This document shows, one piece after another, positions 1 to 12,800 of a stretch of 60,000 nt of DNA (its first letter is position 1; each line of letters opens with the position of its first letter). Below the pieces are notes generated by a model. It ran no database searches. It was given only the letters and a program-made list of their open reading frames with translations, and had not been told where the DNA came from. The translations under genes and the position numbers were made by a program. Origin of the DNA: Tubiluchus corallicola (Eukaryota > Priapulida > Priapulimorpha > Priapulimorphida > Tubiluchidae); NCBI GenBank assembly GCA_030141605.1, contig JAQGDQ010000056.1:374001-434000 (forward strand). The letters are read 5' to 3'.

Positions 1-3000
1 TGTTACTGGTTAACAGAATTATTTTAAATCTTATTTTCCACATTTGATTATAAACTTCCTCTTACTTCAGTAGCATCCTATTAATTCTGATTGTTACTAA
101 ATTTTTGTTGCTATTTGCAAATTTAAGAATTACGTCTAAAATTTCACGGTATTGGTTTTCGCACAAGTAAAGCTGAAAAGTTTTTCATTCAGTGAGTGCA
201 ATAATGACATTTTTGCAAAAGAATAGTTTAAATTCATCTCGTTTGAAGCAGCTATTATTTTTGAGATTAACCGAGATTTTGTAGGGAAGTGAGACACGGG
301 ACTTGGAACAAGTTTAATTCTGGTTGACCGTTAATCATTTTAAATGCCCCATGTTAACTTGCTATACAAATCACGCAGACTTTGAAATTAATCATTCCTG
401 TCAGCAAAGCCAGTGATCTGTTATTGCTGCTTTATCAACACATGAAGAACATTTCGACCAAGGCCTGCCATTGACTGTGGAATTATAATTTTTATATATT
501 CTAATATGGTAGACTGGAATGTATTATTCTGTGAATGATAGCTGAGATAATTATTTAAAAACAAAAAAACATTTTCTGCAAATTTATTAGTAAAAAAGTG
601 ACAGTGTTTGTCTCTTTCGAGCAAAATAACACTAAACATTGGCTTTTGTAAGTCGCTTTCACAGACAACACTACAGTGCAGAGAAACACAAACGGTAATT
701 AGTGCTTATTTACCGGCAGTGCTGTTCAGTCAACCACTTGGCTTTAAAGGCAACACCAACTGAAAAAGCGGCGTAAAATTTGAGCTTGCTATGCAGTAAA
801 CAATTAACCTATTATTTTTATATTTAACTGCATTTTACATGAGGTTAGCGCACCGTGTTTTCCCGAAATTTTTAATGTAAACACATTTATTTAAAATGTT
901 GGTGTTTGCTACGTCTCAGAAATATGCAAAGCAGTTATGATTTCCGATAGTAAATTATTTTCTTTAGATTTTTGTGTTGATATTTTTAGCATTGAAATAC
1001 GATTTCAGTGCATCATAATCTTAGCAAGCTTAAGCAATCCTTCAGTCATTTATACATCCTATGTGATTATAAAGCTCGTAAACGATGGCTACATAAGTAC
1101 CTGACTGATAAGCACCTGAAAATGTATTTTAAGCTAAGCCCACAATCCTTTTGTAATGAAAATTTTTCAGCACGTGTTATAGTCATTGACCCTGTCATCG
1201 TAAAGCACCTTAACATTTAATTTTGTTTCCACACCTGTGAAAATAAATTACCTTTTCAATGACTTTAATAAATGTCCTCCACACTAGAACGCATTAAAAT
1301 CGTTCCACATTAATTTGTCAATTTAATTGTGCGTCTAGTCTAGATAGTATTAACCTCCTGTTATTTCCAAAACTACTCTTGGCAAATAGGTTGAAGCGCA
1401 CAAGCAAGTATAGCAGCAAGACGGGCAGACAGATAGACAGACAGACAGATAAGCTTTTGTTCAACATAGGCATAGATCTTCTAGTAACTTCAATTGGTCC
1501 TGAGGCTTTATATGTTGCTCAGATAGTCTGGTAATTTATTGTAGATTTTGGCAGTAATTTTCAGAAGTCATCAGTAAATTAGCAGTTAAAGTCTGCTAAT
1601 TCGTTACTGGACTGTGTCACCTAGTTTTTAATATTACCGTTAATGTGATTTAAGTGATGGCGACCCTTGACCTTTATGATCTTTGCTTCGCACCATAACT
1701 TTCAGACTTTCTTTAAAAACTTAAAGCTATTTTTACTCTTATTTATACATAACTATAATAAGAAAACAATTATATACATGTATCTCATAAATTTATCTTT
1801 AAGATTTCTGACCCTTACATTTAAGTTAAATTTGGTTATGTCATATTTGCCATACAAAATTTGCGAATTCAAAACTACAAGAATTTGTTTACTAACTTTA
1901 CTTAATAGTTTGAAGAAGCGAGTAAAACTTAGTTGATAACTATAATAGCAATTACGATGATAGGTTTTTCTAGTATGGCGAAAATAAGTTATAGTGTGCG
2001 TCACTATTTTAGTGGGTAACTGTAGGTTGTGTTTCAGTTCTTCACCACTTTTGCAGCCTGTAATTATTTATTTAAAAGAATGCAACAGAACGTTAGCCCG
2101 TGTATTATACGATACCCAGATGTCCATAGATGTAGCAAATCAACACATAAAATTCGATTTTATCATGCAGACTTTTAAAATCGTTTATTGTTATTCATGA
2201 ACTTGGGAAATGGCCTCTAGCACGCTGAGAATTATTTGCCGCTGAGTCAAAATAGTAGAAAATCCATTATGGAACAATTTTTTCTTCCTCGATTTAATCT
2301 ATGTGTGTTGCATTGATTGGCACATATAGTTTGCATATATCCAGTCGATTAGCGGCCTGGATGCAAGTCAGTGTTTTATTGACGATGAGTTAACTTTTCT
2401 GTGCAGTTACAACGAAATAAGTTACTGGAATTTGCATATTATATTAAATTGGTGTTTTAGGTCTGACTTGGAAAACTATAGACTGAAAATTTAGTTCCTG
2501 CACAGTCAAGATCAGTGGCATGGATGCAATGTCTCCATATAAAAATCTGGTTCTTTGACATTGTTTGGTCCATTACTGTCATCTAAACTAAAAAACTTAT
2601 TGTCCTGTTAGAGTATTAGATTCATTTCTGCTATCTGATAAGAAAGTATTGTGAACCAATGACGTTGTTTTATTTTGATTCTGCTACCAAAGTTTAGAAA
2701 ATCCGTTCACTCACTCCGATGACTATTTCAGTTTCATCCACCAGTCCAATGCGATTCTTGGAATACAGCACTTTTCTTTAGATTCGAAAGAAAAACTACA
2801 GAATACATTTTGCCTGTTCTTGTTCTAAAGAAAAATACTACAGTCAGGTCAGATTATCTGGCCTTTACTTGTCAGCACGAAACCGGACTTTGTGAGTGAC
2901 ATTTTTTGCTCCAGCGGAAACCTGTTATGGTCTAATTACATTGCTTTATTTTTATTCAATACTACTTAAAAAAATGTGGTGACATTATTAAGGTTTCCAG

Positions 3001-3744
3001 CATAATTTCACCAATATTGAAAACTTTAGCAATGCTTTTTCAATTTAAATACACTACGGAAATACATAATACATGATGCTTTTGAGCAAACTTGACAATG
3101 GCGTGCGAATTGCTATTAGATATTAGCAATTTATTGTGATACTTTACATGAAATATCAACGCGAGTCGAGACTTAATCAAATTCTGCTCTTTTGAAACCC
3201 TTTCGGCAACGCATAATGCGTTACACGAAAAGACACTTAAATTAAAATTAGCATTTTATCATTGGCGATAATATTATGGTTTAAGGCAGTGTAGGTAATC
3301 ATGGGTGGTTAAAGGAAAGAGTTGTGTACACTGTAAAATGTGCTTTGGTATTTGTAGGAATATTTATTTTGAATGACTGACTGTACGTATTTGGGATACA
3401 GTAGTATCAAACAATGCTGTAGTACATTTAACATTAGTTACTATTGCATTCTTGGTGTTCAAGCTGCGTGTGTGAGCTGTCATTAAACTCGAATTAATTT
3501 AAAATTTAATCTAAGCCTGGAGGCGTATTTTTACGCAGAACGACCTAGATTTATGCAAACAGGCTGTGTGTTCACAGCAATTTTAACTTTTTGTAGCCTG
3601 GCAATGGATGCCATCTTGACGAAGAAATTGATCACAAATTGCTTTAAAGTGGAAATGGTTGTGGCAATTAATGTACAGACAGCGTTGATTTATGTTGTGA
3701 AATTGAACTTTTCTTGTGATAATAAATTAATTCGTTGTTTTTAG
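1..3744. other. Non-coding stretch upstream of the first recognised ERR exon
   Basis: AT-rich sequence with short ORFs only, none resembling a known protein. It holds a short GACA/GATA microsatellite near 1424-1453. It is probably 5' intron or upstream flank of the ERR gene. The ERR initiation exon was looked for here (an ATG followed by an open stretch ending in phase 1 at a good donor) and no convincing candidate was found. Confidence 0.5.
1424..1453. repeat. GACA/GATA microsatellite
   Basis: Short imperfect run of GACA and GATA tetranucleotides. No other function seen. Confidence 0.7.
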
Positions 3745-3852
3745 GGCCATATGAAGGTTCCATAGGTCCAGAGAGATCGAGGGATAAACTTCATAGGTCG
3801 GCACCTTATACAGTCATAACATCTAGACAGGTTGATCGGCCTTTAGATGAAG
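3745..3852 (+). CDS. ERR: Probable upstream coding exon of ERR (N-terminal A/B region)
   Basis: Stop-free 108-nt segment between a good acceptor (gtttttag) and a good donor (gaag/gtaaga). It enters and leaves in phase 1, exactly matching the phase-1 acceptor at 9185. Across the junction the split codon becomes Gly, giving ...[13 protein letters not shown]. The encoded peptide is rich in Ser, Arg and Pro, as in the variable A/B domains of nuclear receptors, but has no alignable homology. It contains no in-frame ATG, so a further upstream exon is needed. It could instead be an unused open stretch. Confidence 0.55.
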
Positions 3853-6800
3853 GTAAGATGTATGAAAAAATGTCACTAAGACGTTTTAAAGTATAATGCA
3901 TACGGTTTAATTATTAATAGTCAACAGTCCCACACACCACTATTAGTTCATTTTCATCAAATACGTGTATCTTAGATCAAATAAATTAAACCAGATTACT
4001 TTCATTTCAGCACAAAAGCCATATACATAAAAATTTACATCATACAATTTAAAAAAATTACATTACACAGTACTTAAACTACTAACATTTTTGTTTCCAT
4101 GTTTCATAACTCGCCTCAAACAGGTTATCCTAATGTTAGTATATTTTTTTAATAAAAAGACGCTGCAAATAAGTCAGTAGCCACTTGAGAATGGGGGCTG
4201 CAATTAGAAGATGAAAACATAAATACACAAAATTAGTATTTTTGTATTTGATTTTATCAATTTGCTAATGAACAGGTAAATAGTGTCACATTAACATTCT
4301 GCTTTTATGGGCTTATGTTCATACTTTTCACTTTTCAACCGTAGCACCTTGCCTTGAGAGTGGTCAGTTGGTCACTGGCTTTATTGTTGATGATTTGGTG
4401 TAAAGAGCTTTTAGGTGTTGCCTTTCCCAAATTACAAAAAAATTATGCATTTTTTGAGAATGTGCCTGCCAAGTACAACTCTCACCGCTGCTCAGTAGGT
4501 TTGGAATAAATAAATTTGATCCTGGTAATTTTGGTACGAGGAAATTTTGGTACCAGGAAAATTGAAAGTTGTTACTAGGAATTTTTGGTACAGGGAAATT
4601 TTGGGAATTGGGAAAATTGGGTACAGGGAAAATGTGGTACTGGTAAATGCAGTACTGCCGAAATTCTGTCAAGCGTTTTTTGGTACAAGCAGATCTTTTA
4701 CAAGGTAAAAATGTTATGGAACAGGTTTGGTGCTAAGAAGATTTAATGTGGAGAAAGTTTGGTACAATGAAACTTCGACACTGCGAAACTATCTTTTATA
4801 TAACCTAATCGAACTATTAAAATGGTATTGCTGCATTTGTTTTTATTTGATTTTTTTGTTTATTTATTTGTTTGTCTATTGTTTGTTATTTGCCATTGTT
4901 GTTGTTTGTCTGTTTTTTGCTCACTCTTTTGTTGTGATGATTGTCATCATCATAATCATGGCTGTCATTATTTTACTTTTATCGTTTTGTTGTTGTTGTT
5001 TTTTGCTTTTATTATTGTAGTCGCTATTATTGTTGATGTTATCGCCGTTGTTGCCATTGCTAATACTGTTGCCGCTGTTGTTGTTGTTCTTATATGTTTG
5101 TTTCTTGCTTGTTGTTTTTGTTGTCCTCATCGGCATCGTCATCATTTTTGTTGACCTTATCATTGTTATAATCATTTTTGTTGTCATTGTTACATTTGTT
5201 GTTGTTGCTGTTGGTGCTACAGTTATTGTTGTTGTTGTTTTGTTGCTATTATTGTTGTCATTATTATTGTCACTGTCGTTGCTGCTACTGCTGCTAATGT
5301 TGTTGTTGTTGTTGTTGTTGTTGTAATCGCTGTCGCTGTGGTCATGGTCTTTATTGTTTGTTTATTTGTTGCATGCTGTTTTTGGCATCATCATCTTCAT
5401 TGTTGCTGTCGTCATTGTTAAATTTGTTCTTTGATTGCTGTTGCTGTTGTAATTATTTTGTAATGAGACACAGAAAAGGTCTGTTTATGCACTACCAAAC
5501 TTTCCAATTTCAAATTTTCCTAGTACGAAAATTTCCTGATACCATATTTTCTTAGTACCAAAACCTTTTTGTACTTAAAGGTTATAGTGCCAATTTTACC
5601 TGTACAAAAATTTCCATGTAATAAAAATTCCCAGTACCAAATTTTGCCAGTGCCAAACTTGCAGGTACCAAACTTTCCTACATTCACTCTCACCTGTCAG
5701 TTCCCATTCTTAACCCTCTCATCGCTCTCTTATTGAACGTTGATACCTTTCAATCCGATTTGGATTCACGTTGACTGATTCGAAAGTAGCTTAAAGATAA
5801 AAGATGTTTTTCTGTGAAGAAGAATAGCGTTAATTTCGTGCTGCTGATATAAGCCAATGTAAGTGATCGCTTAAACTCAAGTTATCTTTGGAATCGGTTT
5901 GTTAGCAATATAGAAGATTCTGTATTTGAAATTTTAGCATTTGAAATGTTTGGTGCTACTAAAACATTCCTGATTTGTAGTTATACATCAGTATAGAATT
6001 GTATGTAATTTGCGTAAAAAATATAAAAAGTATCAAGTGTTGTGAGCTGATTTAAATAATAACGAGTTATAGGCACGCAGGTTTTTTTCGGTTTTTGCGA
6101 GTTGGCGACAACGAGTTATGTACAGTTTTCGCGCTCATAAATTGCACATTATAACATATTATCATACGTTGGCGAAAACGGAAAATTTTCAATATTAGTG
6201 GCGAGTTCATGCATCAGGTTTTTTTACAGTTTTAATAAACTGGCTTTGCGAATCTTGTTTTCCAATGGATGGTAACCAACAATGGATCGCGTCATTTCAG
6301 ATTAGCATATTTTAATATTGCGCTGAATTGCTGGCGAATTTCTTTTGGCTTATTGCAAGGCGTGATTAGTTACAAAATAAAAAAGTACGAATTCGTGTAA
6401 GCTGTTAGAGGATATTATAAGCTTCGCACTTGCTTTCGTTTTTGCATAAAAAATAAGTTGATATAATTAGACAAAAATGTTGACTGTATTTGCATTGAAA
6501 GCTTATAGCTCTGATTGGGCTGTTAGCGCGGTTAGTTGCTCTGGCTGGTGTTCTTGCCAGAAACATGCGACATATAAATTATTGTAATTGGGAAGAGCGC
6601 ATTGTGTAGATTTGTGTATTTCCGCTCGACTTATCGAGAAAAGCTGGACAAAACGTGAGCAGAAAGTTCGAGCTTTAGCTGCGCTGAACTCCATGCAGCA
6701 CACTGTTATAATGTATAGTAGCTACTTGTGTAACGTTTAAATGATTACTTCATCAAGGATTTGATGCTTGATATAAATGATTCCTTATAAAACGCTCTTC

Positions 6801-9800
6801 TCCTCAAGGAGTGGCCCTAAGAATTTTACCTGGTCCGTTAATTGGTCTAATGGAATAAACACCGTTTTTGTGTCTTTTTTTTGTTAATATGAAGTTTATG
6901 GTGAGCATTCATATACCTTCAGGCTAATGAATCTGCGTTATCAAAACGTGCGGTGTATTTGTGTTGGTTTCCCTTTCCCAGTGCACTTTCCAGGTAAGAG
7001 ATGTTGCTCTTGTTATTTTTTCTAGAAATTCTGTGACTGCTTTTTGTTGAATTTCTGTTATTCATTTCTAACATTGTTTTAGCTGCTTAATCATTGTGTT
7101 TATCGCCATCATTAACATTGCTATCGTACATTGTCATTTTTCATCATACGTTTCGCTATCATCATTTTCAACATAATCATCAGCATAACCATTGTCAGCA
7201 TAACTACTGTCGTTGTTTTCGTCACTGCTATCATTATTGTACATACATCTTCGTAACGTAGTAAAAGTCGTCTACCCCATTTTCATGCGAATGTTCATAT
7301 TATTTACAAAGTAGTACTTTCCCAGGCAATTTTAACCAAAGATGGATAACGAACTTTTGGCCAAAGCTTGGTTGATAAATAGATGGATGACCACCTGGAA
7401 TGCTGCTTTTGAATTGTTTCAGCTGCCGTATTGCCCCTCTCTTAGGGAAAATGTGTATACATCCGAACATGGCTTGCTGATTCAGTGTCTTGTAGAATAG
7501 TCCTTAAAAATTAGCTAGATTTTGGTCCGGCCACAAATCATGTATGTTAGGTATTGTCACTGAGCACTGGATCTCACGTATTTTTAATGAAAAGTCTTTA
7601 ACGCAAGCTGGACGATTTGAGTTATTTACCAAGGGGTCCTAGTCTATCTGAGGCTACATTAAAACTTATTGCCCCCACTTTAACCCCATCAACACGTGCA
7701 TTCTGTTGACGTCGTTATTCTCTTTCCTCTCATCATTATAGTACGGCAGTGGAATTTTTTTCTTGCAGAATCAGAAATTTAGCGTCCTAATGAGCAATGA
7801 GCTCAATTAGTTTACCTGACTCTGTTCTGTGCATCAAGTTGCATGTAGCTATCTATAAAAGTTCAACATCAGCATGTAAGTTGCGCAGTTACCATCATGG
7901 CTTACCGTCTTAGCAAGTATTCTCTCTGATCGGTGTGCAAAGCAGTCAGATATTGCGCTACTTCCAGTGATTTTAATCATATAGAATTAATTAACAGCAT
8001 TGCGATAAGACTGGGAGAAAATTTAATGGAGTCGCGAAATTTTTATCGCATAAATTAATGTTTCGCGCACCTGATCAAGTTTATAAATCTACCTAGCTTT
8101 ATTAATCAGTGTGTGAATAATTTTATGAAAAAAATGGAGCTCACCTGTGATCAGAGACAAAGCTGATTGACTCAGAACAAAGTGCGGTAACTGAAAACAA
8201 CTGTTGGAGAACTCTCTGATGTGACTCTGCAAACTTGCTAGATCTGTGTGTGTAAACTCTCGAGAAGCCTACATTATTCAACCCCGCTTGTGGTGAAATA
8301 GTTCAGCAGTTGCTGTCAGATCTGTGTACCGACCAATATCATGTACTGACATGGAGTTCAGTTTGTACATATTATGTATATTGCCATGTTTACCTATATT
8401 TATACTACTTTTATAATTTATAATTAGTAATTCTATTAATAAAAAGAATAGTAGTACTAAAAAGGAGTATTATACAAGTAATAGTAAAAGAATAAGTTTA
8501 CAGTTTTACCTATACACTCGTAATTTTTCTTTGTTCGGTTTCTTGAATGGTTACCATTCAACCGGCTGATTTATTACGTGTATTGTGTTTTGTTGTTTGT
8601 GCATTATGTTGAGTTCCCCAGACGTTAAGACAAATCGATTTGTTCGCTATAAAGCGTGCATATTTAGAGTTGCGTTATTGGATTTTTGATAGTACATAGT
8701 TGTATGATCAACGAAAACGTTTAGATTATGTAACGTGCATTCTTTAGATGCCGCTGGTTTTGCTGTCTGTCTGAAAGTGGAGTAAATATTATAGCTGCTG
8801 CAAAGTACCGGTGCTGCAGTGCAAAAAAACCTTGAATTACTACAGTTTTGATAATCGTAGTACACATTAAGAGCTCTGCATTTAAAGGACAAGTACACCT
8901 ATTTATAAGTGCTAGCAAATAATATAAAACAACACTTTGTAAAGGGTAGAGACAGATGAGAGGACAGCTGTTAATTCTTGGCAGAGGTAGTGACAGAATA
9001 ATCTGTAAAATAATACAGTTGCAGATAAATAATATTTAATCTTCACAGTTGTACTGTTGTAATAATTAAAACAAAAAAGTGCAATTGTGGAAAAGAGAGC
9101 AATTTGATATTTTGATCATTGTTACTGTTGTAATTAGATATTCTGGCTTCCATGATATAACCGATTTATTGTTTGTGTTTTTAGGTAGACAGTCGCCCGC
9201 TGTTTTTCCGGGTTGCGATTCCGGTTTCTCCCAGGCCTCAGAGACTTCACTGTCTTCATCTGGAGAGTTCCCCTATGACCAGCTGGGGGCACCCTTGCAG
9301 ATCATGGACCACAATGGTGACAGCATTGGAGGTCCTGGTGGAGATGGATGTGGAGGCGAATTAAATATAAAGCGGATCTGTCTGGTTTGTGGAGATACTT
9401 CGTCTGGATTTCACTACGGAGTAGCGTCATGTGAAGCTTGTAAAGCATTTTTTAAAAGAACAATACAAGGTGGGTATTCTTATAACTGCATTTAGCACAT
9501 TTTCAAAAATATTTATGCCTTTTACTTTTTTGAGGACATGCTTTTTAAGTTTCTAACAAAAGCAATCAAATTCAGTAAAGTATCCGAAGAAATAAAGTAT
9601 TATCATTATCCTGTTTACATAATACTTTAATTTTCATAATTTTTGTACAGTTTGGCAGAATCGACACACTGCAGGCAGTATCTAACGCTAACTGCAAAAC
9701 ATAATTATCAGACTGGTGGTTATGGTAAGGCTGAAACTTTGATCTACGTCATTGATACTTTCCTGAGATGAGATACTGAACTGGCAGAACTTTTTATCTT

Positions 9801-12800
9801 AGCCACACTTCGACATATCTTACCCCAATGAGATAAATAGTTAAAAATAGTATAATAGATAATAGATAAAACCGCTCAGAAGCGATTATTCAGGCTCCCT
9901 CTCTCATTCGTTTGCTAACTAAGCCAATGTTGCTTAAATTCGGTTACTCGGCCCACAGTCTGTCACCCTAAAGGTTGTGGAATTAGAAAGTTTCTGGACA
10001 TATTGTAGGGTTAATGACTCTAGCTTTGCATTTTATTTTTTTGTAAAAGGTTTTATGTTTGGTCATTGTTCTTTATTGCTGAATCATTCAATTTCAACAT
10101 GGTTTTAAGCATTTAGTTCTCAGTATGATGTCTGCGCATTATTGTGGTGTTGCACTTGCTATTAATTTATGGTCTGTTTCAGTTTAGACAGATTTATAAC
10201 CTTTTAAATGTGATTTAGAGGCTTGTAGTTCTGCATGCAAATTTATAATTAAAAACTGTGTTGCTTTGAAAACTTGTGAGCAACCACAAAGGCATGCAAA
10301 ACAGACCATTAGATGAACTAGACTAGACTGTGTGAACATCAATCAGTTGAAGTTGATGAAGACGCATTGATGGAGCTCCCTGCAGGAGTTGCAGCGGGGT
10401 TACAATGGTATTAGTTTGTAACTAGGCAAATAAAAAATAAAAAGCCAATGATTAGTTGATATGATTGTACACCATGCAGCAATAAACTCATGCAATTGGT
10501 GTCTCATGCACACGTTCATAGTTCCCAAATCCTACTACATGTAGCAAGTTTGAAATTCTAGTTACCTTTGACCCTTTGCTGAGCGTCATGTTCACTGCCG
10601 TCCGTCTCATCGTAATTTTTAATTTACTATATTACAACATTAGGATATCTCTCCTAACCTTTTTAAATTTTATCTGTAATCAGATTCAGTCAACGCGTTG
10701 GGCTATTCATTTTTTTAGGCATCTGCCTTTCACATTGACTGACAGTTTTCTTGCAAAATTCTATTGAATGTCCAAGATGTGCTTTATTGACACAGTTTGT
10801 AGGTAGCACACGAATTGGCTTGTGTGAACATAGAAACAAATTCAAACAATAAAATGAAACTGTATTTAGAGTATTTCATTACCAACGATTCAGAAAGCGA
10901 GGCATCATTTATAAACCATGGGCGCATTTAGGACAGTAGTCGAGTTTGAATCATTTATCAAAATAACCAATCGATAATTTTTGTCGATTTTATGAAGTAT
11001 AAATGCAGTATAGCTGGAGAAATTGGGTCTTTTTAAGATGAATTCATCTTTAAGCCATTGCATTCAAGTATGGTAGCAGTTTAGCAATGTTGTGTAAAAA
11101 ACCTGCATTATTTAAATTCGTGGCATCATTATTCTGTCTTCTGCTAGACAAATCATTGTTTTATTTAGCAATTTTTCCTCCAAGACGGCTTTAATGGCAT
11201 TTAATCTTGCAAGCCATTTATAATACAAATTTTGTGTCTCACAAATTTGACAAATTTGGGTGATTTCATAGTCATTTTTATGCACAGCTTAGCATTTACG
11301 ACTTTAGAATTGTAAAAAATCTGCAAATTGATTTGCCAAAGCTGCCAATTACCTTAAATTTATCTTAATTTACTTGCAGAATGAAATTGGGTAATAGTAG
11401 CCATTATGCACGTACTGTGTTGTTCTCTGTATGATTTTTGCTGGTTTTCAGAAATGCTGCTTTAAATTGCACTAATTGCCGTCGCTAGAAAATAACTATT
11501 ATGTTAGTTTATTTAAATAGAAACCTAATTTAACTAATTACGAAATAAAATTCTGACGAATAAAAATCTGCTATTTGGATGGGACCAGGTCAGATTACAT
11601 TTGGATAATTATTTACCTTATTTTGTCTTATATTTTGTAAAGTGTTTGAAATCTGTCTGCTGAAATAACTCGCAAATTTGTCAGTTTGAAAATTTCATGT
11701 TACAGGTAGGCAGCCAAAATGTTGGCTGAAACTTGTTTGCATGTAAACTTGATGCTTTTTGCAATGTTCAGCGTTTTTTCTAAAGTTCTTTGAGCTTTGC
11801 TTTGACCAAAAAAGTCCTTTTTTGTTCCCATGTATGCTTGGGCCTAGAGATTAAAAGTGTGTCTTTAGTAAATAGACTTTGATAGCGTCACAAAAACCGA
11901 TTTAACTCTGTTTTTGTGACAAAAGAAGAACAGATAAATTGAGTTTGATTTAATTTATCTGAGAGCTGAAAGCTTGTAAGCCTTGTAAGAAACTTTTACT
12001 GTGAGTGGACTTAAAGGACTAGCTGCACTGTTGGAAATGGAAAATTCCCTAGGTATAGCTGCTGCTATGAAAACGTTATTTAATAAAGTCTTGGATACTT
12101 TTTCTACTGCATGAACATTGGTAATTCGATATACTAGATTATAAATCTTTATCGATCATTAACCAGTATTTTTTCAGTTTCTTGGCAGAGAACTCTTTGC
12201 AAATACTTAAATCTTACATGACATGTTGATGCTAGTAAGGCAACCGTGAAATAGGGTTGATAGGGTTAGTTTTGCCTTCCGTGACCTGCCACTGACCTTT
12301 GAACTCATCACGAGTTTTCATAATGACAACTTTGAAATGTACAACATTTTATTATGTGACTTTGCATTATGTTTAGAATTATTATTAGTAAAAGTAGTAA
12401 AGAATTCATAAACTTTTCAATATCCTTGTTTGTGTGGAGAAGCCAGAAGTTACTTCAAAAAATAAGAGAAAAGCCAACTAAAGTGTTTAGACAGGGCAAT
12501 GTCACAGTTAACTACGTTTAGTCATTCATTAAGTGGACGTATATTTTGGATGGTGACATTTCAAAAGTCGCATCTTCATCTCTGATTTCTCATGTTCTCA
12601 TCCTTTAAATTGATAAGAATGCAGCTGCCTTTTATCTATTGCAAACTACAACAAATAGATAAATTTACCCCTAATCAACTATTCCCGCGTTTATTGCTAT
12701 TATAGATGCTAGCAATGCACTTGCCTGTTGTGTAGTTTAGGGCAAATAAGGAAATTTAATGCAAACATTTTCTTTCAGTTTAATATTACTGTATCAGTTG

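Larger units (their letters stand above)
3853..9184. other. Putative ERR intron carrying a foldback-like element
   Basis: About 5.3 kb between the probable exon at 3745 and the first zinc-finger exon. The left part (4520-5695) holds inverted 16-bp repeat arrays around a GTT-rich core, listed separately. 7090-7240 has scattered ATC/CAT triplets. The remainder is AT-rich with nothing recognised. Confidence 0.5.

Noticed and set aside
1667-1675. ERR response-element matches (TNAAGGTCA) at 1667, about 22127, about 48273 and about 52604, suggesting autoregulation
   Set aside because: Four matches in 60 kb on two strands is near chance expectation for a motif with eight fixed bases. None sits at an identified promoter.
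4364-4672. 102-codon minus-strand ORF with repeated NFPVPK-like peptides
   Set aside because: It is the translation of the 15-17-bp repeat arm. The period is not a multiple of three throughout and there is no start or splice context.
4727-5326. Several overlapping 90-110-codon ORFs rich in Leu/Val/Phe or Asn/Ser
   Set aside because: They are translations of the GTT-type triplet tract in multiple frames and lack any non-repetitive coding sequence.
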